This document shows, piece by piece, positions 7,818 through 16,361 of a DNA stretch of 64,000 nucleotides; positions within the stretch are counted from its first letter, which is position 1, and every line of letters begins with the position of its first letter. The translations under genes and the position numbers were made by a program. The notes below the pieces were generated by a model. It was not told where the DNA came from, did not search any database, and worked only from the letters and a program-made list of their open reading frames with translations. The DNA is from JAPKYZ01 sp033763835 (GTDB lineage: Bacteria > Acidobacteriota > Terriglobia > Bryobacterales > Bryobacteraceae), in contig JANRJS010000016.1 in NCBI GenBank assembly GCA_033763835.1, positions 83,627 to 147,626 on the forward strand, read 5' to 3'.

Positions 7818-8712
7818 GGGACGCCTTCATCTCGCGGAGCGCGTTTTGCGTGCGCATCCGCACGTAATCGTTGTCTTCCTTGCGTAACAGCTCTTGCAAA
7901 GGAGCGACGATGTCCTTGTTGCGCGACTGCGTCAACACGTCGATCGCCTGCGCGCGCACGCCGGAGTTGGTGTCCTTTAAGAGCACGCGCGCCAGCACGG
8001 CCCGCGTCTCGGAGTCCTTCGAGTAGGTCTTCAACCCGTCAAGAGCTTTCAAACGGACACCGGGGTTCGTATCGTGCTCGAGCGCGTAGAGCAAAGCGTC
8101 GCGGACTTCCGCCTCGCCCGAACGCGAGCACAGCATCTCCACCGATTCGACGCGCAGTCCCGGATCGTTGGGGTCTTTCGCCGCCGCCAGCAGCAGTTGT
8201 TTGATCGATCGATCTTCGAGCGATCCGGATACGATGCGTTGCCGCGTCTCGTCCAAAACGATCTGCACGCCGTCGCCCGAAGGGCTAGGCTCCACGTAGC
8301 GCACGCGGGAAGCGACGGGCCGAATGTTCTCGGTATCGAAATCGCTCTTTTCCGCGACAGGGTTCGTCATCCGCCCGCCGAAGAACGCCAACGCCACCGC
8401 CGCGAACGCACCCGCCGGTTTCAAATAGGGCGAGTTCCAAACGCGATGCCAAAGGCTGGGCCGAGAGGCGCGCTCCAACTCCTCGGCCAACGCCCGCCGC
8501 AACCCGCGTCTCGCCGAAACCAGCAGACCTTCGGGGACCGGAGTTTCGAACTCGTCGAGCGCCGCGTGCATCGCGCGCTCGGCTTCGAGCGAACGGGCGC
8601 AGTCCGCGCAACCGTCGATGTGCCGCTGAACGTTCTCCTCTTCGTCGAACGATAGTTCGCCGTAAATCAGAAGCGGCAGCTCTCGCCGTACCGATTCGCA
8701 GGTGAGGTTCAT
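7804..8712 (-). CDS. Anti-sigma factor: zf-HC2 domain, membrane segment, HEAT-like repeats
   Basis: About 302 residues. The N-terminus has the anti-sigma zinc motif (H31-x3-C35-x2-C38) preceded by a helix around LLIYGELSFDEEE. A single membrane segment lies at about 98-113. The part beyond the membrane, about residues 165-300, consists of helical repeats with the HEAT/PBS-lyase look (DPNDPGLRVESVEMLC, TNPGVRLKALDGL, TNSGVRAQAIDVL, DNDYVRMRTQNAL). ATG 8712 overlaps the sigma gene stop by 4 nt. The likely job is to hold the ECF sigma at the inner face of the membrane and release it in response to a signal sensed by the HEAT region. Confidence 0.88.
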   Translation of the reverse strand: MNLTCESVRRELPLLIYGELSFDEEENVQRHIDGCADCARSLEAERAMHAALDEFETPVPEGLLVSARRGLRRALAEELERASRPSLWHRVWNSPYLKPAGAFAAVALAFFGGRMTNPVAEKSDFDTENIRPVASRVRYVEPSPSGDGVQIVLDETRQRIVSGSLEDRSIKQLLLAAAKDPNDPGLRVESVEMLCSRSGEAEVRDALLYALEHDTNPGVRLKALDGLKTYSKDSETRAVLARVLLKDTNSGVRAQAIDVLTQSRNKDIVAPLQELLRKEDNDYVRMRTQNALREMKASPGIF

Positions 8713-9278
8713 ACAAAATCTCCTAACGCGGTTCGCATCTTCTGAGTCGCGCGGAAAAGGCAATTCTTCGCCGCTTCTTCGCTAGTTCCTAGCGCATCGC
8801 CGATGGCCCTTAGCCGCATGCCCTCGTAATGGCGCATTTCGAAAACCATGCGCTCGCGCGGGGTCAATCCGGCCAGCGTCGATTTGATGCGATCCTTCAG
8901 TTGCACTGAAAGCAATTTTCTTTGCGGGTCGGCGACAGCGTGATTGTCCTCGACGACGTCCATGCGATCCCGGGGACCCTCGGAAGTTTCGACCATCGAC
9001 GATTCCTCCCGCCGGACCTTCTTCTTGCGCAGAGCGTCGAGGCAAAGGTTCGTCACGATCCGGTACAGCCAAGTTTGAAAACTGCAATCGAACCGGAACT
9101 GATTTAAGTTTTTGTAAACGCGCAGGAAAGCTTCCTGGTAAACGTCCTGAACGTCTTCGCTGGCGCCCAAAAGGCGATGGGCCAAGCGCAAGACACTTTG
9201 GTCGTAGCCGCGGACGAGCCGCTCGAAGGCGTCCTGGTCGCCCGATTGGGCGGCCCGGATCAGGGCTGCTTCATCCAT
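8709..9278 (-). CDS. ECF RNA polymerase sigma factor (sigma-70 family)
   Basis: 189 residues with region 2 (about 10-80; YQEAFLRVYKNLNQF, FQTWLYRIVTNLCLDALR) and region 4 (about 125-180; LTPRERMVFEMRHYEGM, then AIGDALGTSEEAAKNCLFRA). The region-2 DVQDVYQEAF and region-4 helix-turn-helix are typical of the RpoE-like ECF group. ATG 9278 is used because homology begins there; the upstream extension in frame is low-complexity antisense. It heads the operon with its anti-sigma factor, a DUF4097 protein and a PDZ protein, a layout suggesting envelope-stress control. The divergent TonB receptor starts 170 nt away. Confidence 0.92.
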   Translation of the reverse strand: MDEAALIRAAQSGDQDAFERLVRGYDQSVLRLAHRLLGASEDVQDVYQEAFLRVYKNLNQFRFDCSFQTWLYRIVTNLCLDALRKKKVRREESSMVETSEGPRDRMDVVEDNHAVADPQRKLLSVQLKDRIKSTLAGLTPRERMVFEMRHYEGMRLRAIGDALGTSEEAAKNCLFRATQKMRTALGDFV

Positions 9279-9448
9279 GCCCGACGACCATCGTACCCCG
9301 ATGGAGGCCACCGCTTCCCCAGACCGGTCCATCGATGGGGTGGACGCGGAGGTCCGCAAAACGTTAGGGCCAAAGCGCCGAAAGTGCACCGATTTCTCTT
9401 GTAAGACATGCCGGGCTGTGATAGCGTTCCGATCCAGGGAGGATCGCA

Positions 9449-12400
9449 ATGCGTCTCGCGTTACCGGCGATTCTTGTGTTAACCGGCGCGTCTTTCGCCC
9501 GGATGGCCGCGCAAACGACGGCCGGTGCGGTGAACGGGACGGTCCGCGATTCGAGCGGAGCGGTGATCCCCAACGCCAAAGTCGATTTGAAAAGCGAATC
9601 GACGGGCGCCGAGACTACCTCGACGTCGAACGCCAGCGGCTACTTCACGTTCGTGAACGTGCAACCCGGCTCTTACACACTGTCGGCGGCGGCTGCCGGT
9701 TTCAAGAAAGCGGTGCAGACGGCGTTCACGGTCGGCGTGAACGAAACCGTTACCCGCAACGTATCGCTCACCGTCGGCGACATCGGCCAGACCGTCGAGG
9801 TAACGGCGGAAGCCGCGCTGCTGCAGCAATCGACTTCGGAATTAGGCACCGTGATCGCCGAGCAGGCGGTGAAAGAGTTGCCGCTGAACGGGCGCAACTT
9901 CACCCAGTTGCTCACGCTGACGCCCGGTGCGACCCCGGTGAACACCGCCCAGGGTAATGGCGGCGGCACGGGGTTTAACGCTCCGCTGGCGCTCCCCGGA
10001 TCGACGTTTACGATTCCTTCGATCAACGGCCAGTGGAATCGCAGCAACATGTTCCTGCTCGACGGCATCGTCAATCAGTTCTTCTTCGGATCGAGCTACG
10101 CGATCCTACCGATCATCGACGCGGTGCAGGAATTCAAGGTCCAGTCGCATAACGATAAGGCGGAGTACGGCGGCGTGCTGGGCGGCGTGATTAACGTCGT
10201 GTCGAAATCGGGAGGCAACGAGTTTCACGGCTCGGCCTGGGAGTTTCTGCGGAACGATTTCTTCGATGCGCGCAACCCGTTCGCCGACGCGGCGCGCACC
10301 GGACCGACCCCATTCCGCCAGAACATGTTCGGAGCCACTGTCGGCGGACCGGTGACGATCCCCAAGCTTTATCGAGGCCGCGACCGCACGTTCTTCCAGT
10401 TCGCTTACGAAGGCTGGCGGTACCGCCGCGCGCAGCAGCAGCTTTACAACGTGCCCACCGATGCCGAACGCGCGGGCGACTTTACAAACGCGGTGCTGCG
10501 GCAGACCGTCTACGATCCGGCCACAACCACCGTCGATCCCACGAATCCGCAGCGGTTCCTGCGGCAGCCATTCGCGGGCAACGTCGTTCCGGCGTCTCGC
10601 ATCAACCAAATGACCGCGCGATTTATCGAAGCGTATTTCGACCGCCCAGGCGTGACCGGGGTCGCCGGCTTTAACGCCATCAATAGCCGCCCGCAGTTGA
10701 GCGATGCCGATACCTATCAGGTCAAGATCGACCACCGGTTTTCGGCAAACGACAACATCTGGTTCCGATGGAGCGATCTCTCGAACCCGCAGGTCATCCC
10801 CAATACGATCAAGACGGACTTCGTCTACACGCAAGATCCGAAGAACATCGCGGGCGGCTGGAATCATATCTTCTCGCCGCGCGTGATTTTCGACAGCCGC
10901 TTCGGATTCGTGTCGCAACCGGTGAACCAGTTCGGTGTCACGGCGGCGGGGCTCGACCCGATGCGGCAGTTGGGCTACGGCGGCATCGACGAGTTCGGAC
11001 CCGCGAATATCGCGCTAGCCGCGCCGTACAGCGGATCGAGCATCGCTACGCCACGCCCCAACGTCGACCGTCAGTACCATTTCAGCGAAGGCTTGAGCTG
11101 GGTGCAGGGCAATCACTATCTGAAATTCGGATTCCAGTTCGTTTGGCAGACGCGCGACAACCTCACCACCGGACACACATACAATTTCGAGAGCGCACAG
11201 ACCGCCGATCCCACTCGCTTTGGCACAACCGGCAATCCGGTCGCGTCGGCGCTGCTCGGTCTTCCGCAGCAGGGCACGTTCCGCAGTCAGAGTTACCGCA
11301 CGCAATACGCGAGTTGGGGCGCCTACATCCAGGACGAGTGGAAGATCGCGCCGAAGCTGACTTTCAACTACGGCGTGCGCTTCGACCACTACAGCATTCC
11401 GCATTTGACCAAGGGCATGAACAACGGCTTCGATCACGACACCGGCTTTTGGCTGATCGGTGGCGGCAAGCTTCCTCCGCCGTGCCGCGAGGTGGGAGTC
11501 GCGCCCTGCATTCCGGGCGATGGCACGCTCGCCAGTTTGCCCGACGGCAAATACATCCGCGTCGGAGAACAAAAAGACTTCCAGTACCCGATCTGGGACA
11601 ACTGGCAGCCGCGCCTGGGCGTCGCCTGGAACTTACGGGACCGTACGGTGCTGCGCGCGGGCTACGGGCTGGTGTTCGACGTATTCACCGGCATCTCGCA
11701 GTTCTCGCAACAATCGATCGGCACGTGGCCCGACAAGCAGTTCAACCAACCCACGTTCAATTTCGCCGGCGATGCGCTGACTACCGTGCAGGGCGTGCAG
11801 CCGCAAATCAACACTCGCATTCCAGGGCCGACGCCGTTCGGCAGTGCGGGCTGGTACGCCGATCCGCGATTCAAAAACGCGTACTCGCACCAGTGGAACG
11901 TCGAGATTCAGCAGCAGTTTTCGGACACGCTGGTGGCCTCGGTCGCCTATGTTGGCAGCCGCACGGCGCGGCTCGATAGCAACGGCCTATACAACACGGC
12001 TCCCACGCCGGGCCCCGGCACTCCCGCCGAGGTGCGTGCGCGGCGGCCATGGCCGTATCAAACGACGATGAATTACAGTCTCTCGCGCGGTGTGGCGCAA
12101 TACGATTCCTTCCAGATGAAGGTGAACCGGCGCTTCCAGAACGGCTTGCAATTCCTTGCGTCCTACACGTGGTCGAAATCGATCGACGAGGGAGCGAGCG
12201 GCTGGTTCGCCGCCGAAAACGGAGCGTCGCAAGGCAACGCGTCGCTGCAAAACTTTTATGACCCCCGGTCGAGCCGCGGTCCCTCGGGGTACGACGTGCC
12301 GCACTTCTTCTCACTGAGCGGCATCTACGATCTGCCGTTCGGCAAAGGCAAGCCGATGCTGAATTCGGGCTTCGCCTCGTACGTGTTCGGGAATTGGCAA

Positions 12401-12844
12401 ACCAACGTGATCGCGCAATTCCGGTCCGGCCAACCGTATACGGTCGCGGTGGTAGGCGACGTCGCGAACATCGGTAACGAAATCGCGGGCCGCAACTACG
12501 CGCGACCGAACTTGATCGGCGATCCAAGACCGGCCACGCCGACCACCCAGTTGTGGTTCAACCCGTCGGCGTTCTCGATTCCGGTCCTATCGTTCGGCAA
12601 CTTCGGACGCAACGTGCTGCGCAGCGACAAAGTTAACAACGTGGACTTGTCGGTGTTTAAGAACATTCCAATCTGGGAGAGCTTGAACATCCAGTTCCGC
12701 GCGGAGGCGTTCAACGTCCTGAACATCATGAGCTACGGCGTACCCAATGGATTGCTGAATCAGCCGACCACGGCGCGGGTGACGTCGATCGCGCAGGGCA
12801 TTAACCCAAGGCAATTGCAATTGGGAATCAAAGTCCAGTTTTGA
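9449..12844 (+). CDS. TonB-dependent receptor, Oar-like, with carboxypeptidase-regulatory-like domain
   Basis: A 1131-residue outer-membrane receptor. A signal peptide (about 1-26) is followed by an Ig-like carboxypeptidase-regulatory domain (GTVRDSSGAVIPNAKV to about residue 110). A plug region follows with PLNGRNFTQLLTLTPGA and the FLLDGIVNQFF segment, then a long beta-barrel ending in aromatic-rich strands and a C-terminal phenylalanine (GIKVQF). Acidobacteria carry many such proteins, thought to import large or carbohydrate-derived substrates. An AGGGAGG site precedes ATG 9449. Its stop overlaps the start of the TPR gene (TTGA), so the two are probably made together. Substrate unknown. 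Confidence 0.92.
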   Translation: MRLALPAILVLTGASFARMAAQTTAGAVNGTVRDSSGAVIPNAKVDLKSESTGAETTSTSNASGYFTFVNVQPGSYTLSAAAAGFKKAVQTAFTVGVNETVTRNVSLTVGDIGQTVEVTAEAALLQQSTSELGTVIAEQAVKELPLNGRNFTQLLTLTPGATPVNTAQGNGGGTGFNAPLALPGSTFTIPSINGQWNRSNMFLLDGIVNQFFFGSSYAILPIIDAVQEFKVQSHNDKAEYGGVLGGVINVVSKSGGNEFHGSAWEFLRNDFFDARNPFADAARTGPTPFRQNMFGATVGGPVTIPKLYRGRDRTFFQFAYEGWRYRRAQQQLYNVPTDAERAGDFTNAVLRQTVYDPATTTVDPTNPQRFLRQPFAGNVVPASRINQMTARFIEAYFDRPGVTGVAGFNAINSRPQLSDADTYQVKIDHRFSANDNIWFRWSDLSNPQVIPNTIKTDFVYTQDPKNIAGGWNHIFSPRVIFDSRFGFVSQPVNQFGVTAAGLDPMRQLGYGGIDEFGPANIALAAPYSGSSIATPRPNVDRQYHFSEGLSWVQGNHYLKFGFQFVWQTRDNLTTGHTYNFESAQTADPTRFGTTGNPVASALLGLPQQGTFRSQSYRTQYASWGAYIQDEWKIAPKLTFNYGVRFDHYSIPHLTKGMNNGFDHDTGFWLIGGGKLPPPCREVGVAPCIPGDGTLASLPDGKYIRVGEQKDFQYPIWDNWQPRLGVAWNLRDRTVLRAGYGLVFDVFTGISQFSQQSIGTWPDKQFNQPTFNFAGDALTTVQGVQPQINTRIPGPTPFGSAGWYADPRFKNAYSHQWNVEIQQQFSDTLVASVAYVGSRTARLDSNGLYNTAPTPGPGTPAEVRARRPWPYQTTMNYSLSRGVAQYDSFQMKVNRRFQNGLQFLASYTWSKSIDEGASGWFAAENGASQGNASLQNFYDPRSSRGPSGYDVPHFFSLSGIYDLPFGKGKPMLNSGFASYVFGNWQTNVIAQFRSGQPYTVAVVGDVANIGNEIAGRNYARPNLIGDPRPATPTTQLWFNPSAFSIPVLSFGNFGRNVLRSDKVNNVDLSVFKNIPIWESLNIQFRAEAFNVLNIMSYGVPNGLLNQPTTARVTSIAQGINPRQLQLGIKVQF

Positions 12845-13974
12845 GAACGTTCGGGGGGCTGTGTTGCGCGGTCGTGGCCTTGGCGCAAGTGCCCGATCCT
12901 CTCGCCGAACCGCGGCGGTTGTTGGCAACCGGACGCGCGCCGGAAGCGGCGGCGATTCTCGAAAGCTTTGTCGCACAAAATCCGAAATCAGCGGAGGCGT
13001 TCCTGCTGCTTGGGGCGGCGCACGCTTCGGTTCCGCAACGGGCGAAAGCGATCGCGGCGATCGAGCAAGCCTTGCTGCTGCGTCCGAACTGGGCGGCGGC
13101 TCACCATACCCTGGGACTGGTGTACGGGCGGTTCGCCGAGCCGGAACTCGCCAAGGCCGCGTTCGAAAAAACGCTGGCGCTCGATCCGGCTTACGCCGAG
13201 GCTCGCGTGAATCTCGCGTTGGTGCTCGTCCAATTGGGAGACCGTGCGGGGGCGTTGACGCAACTCGACCGGGCGATCGTGTCCAAGCCCGCCGCGTATC
13301 CGTTGATCGTTCGCGGCAAGGTTCTGATGGAACTCGACCGCAAAGAAGAGGCGCTGGCTTCGTTCGAGCGAGCCGCGAAACTCGATCCGGCGAATCCCGA
13401 AGCCGCGTTGCGTGTGGGGTTGACGCAGCGAACGCTGGACCGGCGCGAGGCTTTGCAAAGCCTGGAGCGTGCGGCGAAGCTAGCCCCCGAAAACGCACTG
13501 GCGCGCGCGGAGCTCGGAAAGGCGCTCGCCGCCGCCGGGCGGCCCAAGGAGGCGATTCCGCATCTTGAAGCCGCGGACCGTCTCTCGCCCGGCGAACGGA
13601 CGACGCTTTATGCCTTAGCTCGCTCTCTACGAGCGACTGGAGCTACCTCCGAGGCTGCGGATTGCGAACGCAAGATTCGCGCGCTCATCGACGCTTCCGG
13701 CAAACGCGACTCGGTTTTGTACGAATCGACCGGGTTGAACAACGAAGGGGTGGAGCTCGACAAGGCGGGGAAGTACGAAGCGGCGCTCGCTAAGTATCGC
13801 GCGGCCCTCGCACTCGATCCGCTCAATCCCGGCTTCCGGCGCAATTTGGGACTGGTGCTGTGCCGTTTGAACCGATGGAAAGAGGCCGCCGTCGAGTTAC
13901 AGGAGGTTTTGCGAATAGACCCCAACGACGCCGAGGCATCGAAGGCGTTATATCAGGCCCTTGATCGACGCTAG
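12841..13974 (+). CDS. Exported tetratricopeptide-repeat protein
   Basis: 377 residues. A short leader (GLCCAVVALAQ) precedes about eight TPR units. Clear ones are EAFLLLGAAHASVPQ, AAAHHTLGLVYGRF, AEARVNLALVLVQLGD, then KEEALASFERAAKLDP, KEAIPHLEAADRL, YEAALAKYRAALALDP and KEAAVELQEVLRIDP. The TTG start at 12841 overlaps the receptor stop by four bases, which implies translational coupling and a shared role. TPR proteins beside TonB receptors are often periplasmic scaffolds, but no binding partner can be read from the sequence. The cysteines near residues 8-9 might form a lipobox, though the surrounding motif is poor. Confidence 0.85.
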   Translation: MRTFGGLCCAVVALAQVPDPLAEPRRLLATGRAPEAAAILESFVAQNPKSAEAFLLLGAAHASVPQRAKAIAAIEQALLLRPNWAAAHHTLGLVYGRFAEPELAKAAFEKTLALDPAYAEARVNLALVLVQLGDRAGALTQLDRAIVSKPAAYPLIVRGKVLMELDRKEEALASFERAAKLDPANPEAALRVGLTQRTLDRREALQSLERAAKLAPENALARAELGKALAAAGRPKEAIPHLEAADRLSPGERTTLYALARSLRATGATSEAADCERKIRALIDASGKRDSVLYESTGLNNEGVELDKAGKYEAALAKYRAALALDPLNPGFRRNLGLVLCRLNRWKEAAVELQEVLRIDPNDAEASKALYQALDRR

Positions 13975-14351
13975 CGAATGTTGTACTGAAGAATGTCCGT
14001 GTCTTGTGACAAGAGAGCGATGCCCTCCGCGCGAGCTTGGGCGACCAGAACGCGATCGAAAGGGTCTCGATGCAGCCTAGGCAGACGGTCGAGTTCCGCG
14101 ATGTGACGCAAGTTCAGTTCAAGCACGGTCAACCGATTGGAAGAAATCTCGGCTTCGAGAAATTCGCGCGCAGGTTCCGGTAATGGCAGCTTACCCAAGC
14201 TTCGCTTGATCGATATCTCCCACATCGAAACCACGGACAGAACCAACTCGTTCCCGGCGGACTCGAAGGCCAATCGGCTCTCGTGGCTCAGTCGCCGATC
14301 GTTCGTGATCGCCCAAAGAAAAATGTGGGTGTCGATCAAGATGCGCGTCAA
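13971..14351 (-). CDS. PIN-domain toxin, Sll0205-like (VapC family)
   Basis: 126 residues with the PIN layout of the COG3744-type toxins: ILIDTHIFLWAI (first Asp), SVVSMWEISIKRSLGKL (Glu site), LHRDPFDRVLVAQA (Asp pair) and ALLSQDTDILQY. Predicted metal-dependent RNase. The TTG start at 14351 overlaps the antitoxin stop (TTGA), the usual coupled order with the antitoxin first. It serves as the intact reference for the broken PIN gene at 5355-5739. Confidence 0.88.
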   Translation of the reverse strand: MTRILIDTHIFLWAITNDRRLSHESRLAFESAGNELVLSVVSMWEISIKRSLGKLPLPEPAREFLEAEISSNRLTVLELNLRHIAELDRLPRLHRDPFDRVLVAQARAEGIALLSQDTDILQYNIR

Positions 14352-14578
14352 GATTCGAACTCTGCGAGAATCGATTCCGGCAAAGGCGAGTCGAAGTCGT
14401 CCGGAACGACAAACTTACCGGCGGCGGAGCCCACCTTTCGCGGCATTGGCGAAGGGGCGATGCGAACCAATCGGGCCACTGGCCTACCCGCTTTCGCAAT
14501 TACGACTTCGCCGCCTTTTTCCACTAGATTCAGTAGCTTAGACAGGTTTGTCTTCGCCTGATGTACATTAACTTCCAC
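14348..14578 (-). CDS. Phd/YefM-type antitoxin
   Basis: 76 residues: MEVNVHQAKTNLSKLLNLVE is the N-terminal DNA-binding/dimerisation part, GGEVVIAKAGRPVARLVRI the core, and a flexible acidic tail follows (PDDFDSPLPESILAEF). GTG 14578 is the start. It lies inside a perfect palindrome (14571-14588) and seven bases after a -10 box, so both autorepression and leaderless translation are suggested. It pairs with the downstream PIN toxin. Confidence 0.88.
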   Translation of the reverse strand: MEVNVHQAKTNLSKLLNLVEKGGEVVIAKAGRPVARLVRIAPSPMPRKVGSAAGKFVVPDDFDSPLPESILAEFES

Positions 14579-14588
14579 GTTTGGAAGT
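14571..14588. promoter_or_regulatory. Palindromic operator over the Phd start codon
   Basis: ACTTCCA (14571-14577) and TGGAAGT (14582-14588) are perfect inverted arms separated by four bases. The palindrome covers the start codon and touches the -10 box, the expected place for an autorepressing Phd-toxin complex. Confidence 0.65.
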
Positions 14589-14614
14589 ATGGCCTAAGCT
14601 AAGGACTAAGTCAA
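14586..14614 (-). promoter_or_regulatory. Sigma-70-type promoter of the Phd-PIN module
   Basis: On the minus strand TTGACT (14614-14609), a 17-nt spacer, then CATACT (14591-14586). The predicted transcription start falls at or within about one base of the GTG start codon at 14578, which would give a leaderless mRNA. Confidence 0.7.
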
Positions 14615-14623
14615 CAAGCCTAG

Positions 14624-16309
14624 CTAGGCGATTTCGAGATCGATGCGTTTCTTCGCCGCGTCCAGAGCGACGATCTTGAACCCGCGCGTTTCGCCGGTGC
14701 GCAGCTTCGGCCCGGTCTCCGGGGCGCCGATGCCTTGCTTAAACTTCGCCGCCAGCAATGCCGCCGCGCTCGAAACGTCGGCTTTCTGAAGGTTGCTAGA
14801 CCCGCCGCCCTTAGGAGCGGTTTCGAACCGGCACATTCCGCTCACGCCCTCGCCGAGGTCGATATTCGCCCGCCCGTCGCGAACGTCCGCCACACGGCCC
14901 GTTACGGTATCTCCCACCGCATGTTCGGAAATCCAAACGTCGGCCTTGGTCGGTTCCAGTTGCTTCATGCCGAGCCGCAGCCGCCGCTTTTCGCGATCGA
15001 CTTCAAGCACGACGCACCGCACCGCCTGACCTTTTTGGAGCACGTCCTTCGGGTCTTCGATCCGCTTCTCGTTCGAGATATCGCCGACGTGGATCATCCC
15101 CTCGACGCCGTCGCCCAAATCGACGAATGCCCCGAACTTTTGCAGGCTAACCACGGTCGCCGATTCGATCACTGTGTCCTTTGCGAACTTCACCGCGATC
15201 TCGTCCCACGGATCGCCCAACACCTGCTTCAAACCCAACGCGATCCGCTTTTCGCCGGGGTTGATCTGTAGCACTTGCGCTTCGACTTCTTCGCCGGCCT
15301 TCAGAATGTCCGAAGGCTTTCGAACTTTCTTCGACCACGACATCTCCGAGATGTGAATCAATCCTTCGACGCCGGGTAACAATTCGACGAACGCGCCGAA
15401 ATCGGTGAGCCGCATCACCTTGCCCTTGATCCGCTCGCCAACCCGAACCTTCTCCGCCGCCTGCGCCCAAGGCTCCGGCTGAAGCTGCTTCATGCCGAGC
15501 GAAATCTTGCGTGTTTCGCGATTGATCTTGAGGACCTTAACGTCTACGCGGTCGCCTTGCTTCAGGACGTCGGCGGGCTTGCCGATGCGCGTCCAAGAAA
15601 TGTCGGCGACGTGGAGCAAGCCATCGACGCCCCCGATATCGACAAACGCGCCGAAATCGGTGAGGTTCCGCACCGTGCCTTGCAGCACCGCGCCTTCCTC
15701 GATCGCCTCGAACGCCTTCTGTTTCGCTTCCTTGTCCCGCTCTTCGAGCACGACACGTCGGTCGACGACGACGTCCTCTTTCTCCGTATCGAGCTTTGTG
15801 ATCCGGCACTCGATATCCTGGCCCACTAGAGTGGCCATCTCCGGAACGTCGCGCGCCCCGCTGCGGGAGGCGGGCATGAAGGCGCGAACGCCGATGTCCA
15901 CGCGCAGGCCGCCTTTGACGACTTCCTCCACGCGTCCGGCGATCGTTTTCTTCTCGTCGAACGCCGCTTGCAACGCGGTCCAATCCTTGGGCGTCTCGAC
16001 CTTCAGCGTGGTGAGCGCCAGTTGGCCCTGCTCGTTGGTTCCCTTGATCGTGACCTTGACCTTGGTACCCGGCAGGATCGTGAAGGAACCGTCCGGAGTG
16101 CGGAAGGGCGTCACGTCGAGCACGCCGTCCGTCTTGCGCCCGATATCCACGAACACACCGTCGTCGGTCACCGAGAGAACGGTGCCGTCGATGCCGCCTT
16201 CGGGAACGGGAGCCTGTTGCTGCTCGAACTCCGTCAAAATGTCGGCGAAGGAAGGCCCGTCTTGAACAGGCGTCTCCTCCGTCATAGGATCAGGGGTGGG
16301 AAGACTCAT
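14624..16309 (-). CDS. rpsA: 30S ribosomal protein S1, six S1 domains
   Basis: About 561 residues with six S1 RNA-binding folds. Their typical cores are GTVLSVTDDGVFVDIG, GRVEEVVKGGLRVDIG, GTVRNLTDFGAFVDIG, GKVMRLTDFGAFVELL, SATVVSLQKFGAFVDLG and GRVADVRDGRANIDLG. Domains 3-5 show the strong LLHVADISW / LIHISEMSW / MIHVGDIS blocks that define S1. Six domains match the Gram-negative form that binds mRNA leaders on the 30S subunit. ATG 16309 is preferred; ATG 16285 or TTG 16345 are possible and none has a good ribosome-binding site. The histidine kinase gene diverges about 50 nt away. Confidence 0.92.
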   Translation of the reverse strand: MSLPTPDPMTEETPVQDGPSFADILTEFEQQQAPVPEGGIDGTVLSVTDDGVFVDIGRKTDGVLDVTPFRTPDGSFTILPGTKVKVTIKGTNEQGQLALTTLKVETPKDWTALQAAFDEKKTIAGRVEEVVKGGLRVDIGVRAFMPASRSGARDVPEMATLVGQDIECRITKLDTEKEDVVVDRRVVLEERDKEAKQKAFEAIEEGAVLQGTVRNLTDFGAFVDIGGVDGLLHVADISWTRIGKPADVLKQGDRVDVKVLKINRETRKISLGMKQLQPEPWAQAAEKVRVGERIKGKVMRLTDFGAFVELLPGVEGLIHISEMSWSKKVRKPSDILKAGEEVEAQVLQINPGEKRIALGLKQVLGDPWDEIAVKFAKDTVIESATVVSLQKFGAFVDLGDGVEGMIHVGDISNEKRIEDPKDVLQKGQAVRCVVLEVDREKRRLRLGMKQLEPTKADVWISEHAVGDTVTGRVADVRDGRANIDLGEGVSGMCRFETAPKGGGSSNLQKADVSSAAALLAAKFKQGIGAPETGPKLRTGETRGFKIVALDAAKKRIDLEIA

Positions 16310-16361
16310 GAGAGCGAAACTGCCGAGACCTCCATTGTCACACAAGAGCTTTGGAATCTAA

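Noticed and set aside
10106..10918. Minus-strand 270-codon frame inside the first TonB receptor
   Set aside because: It overlaps conserved receptor coding on the plus strand and shows no recognisable domain.
14618..14629. GCCTAGCTAGGC palindrome over the rpsA stop as a regulatory site
   Set aside because: It is short, overlaps the stop codon and has no T-tail; a chance palindrome is likely.
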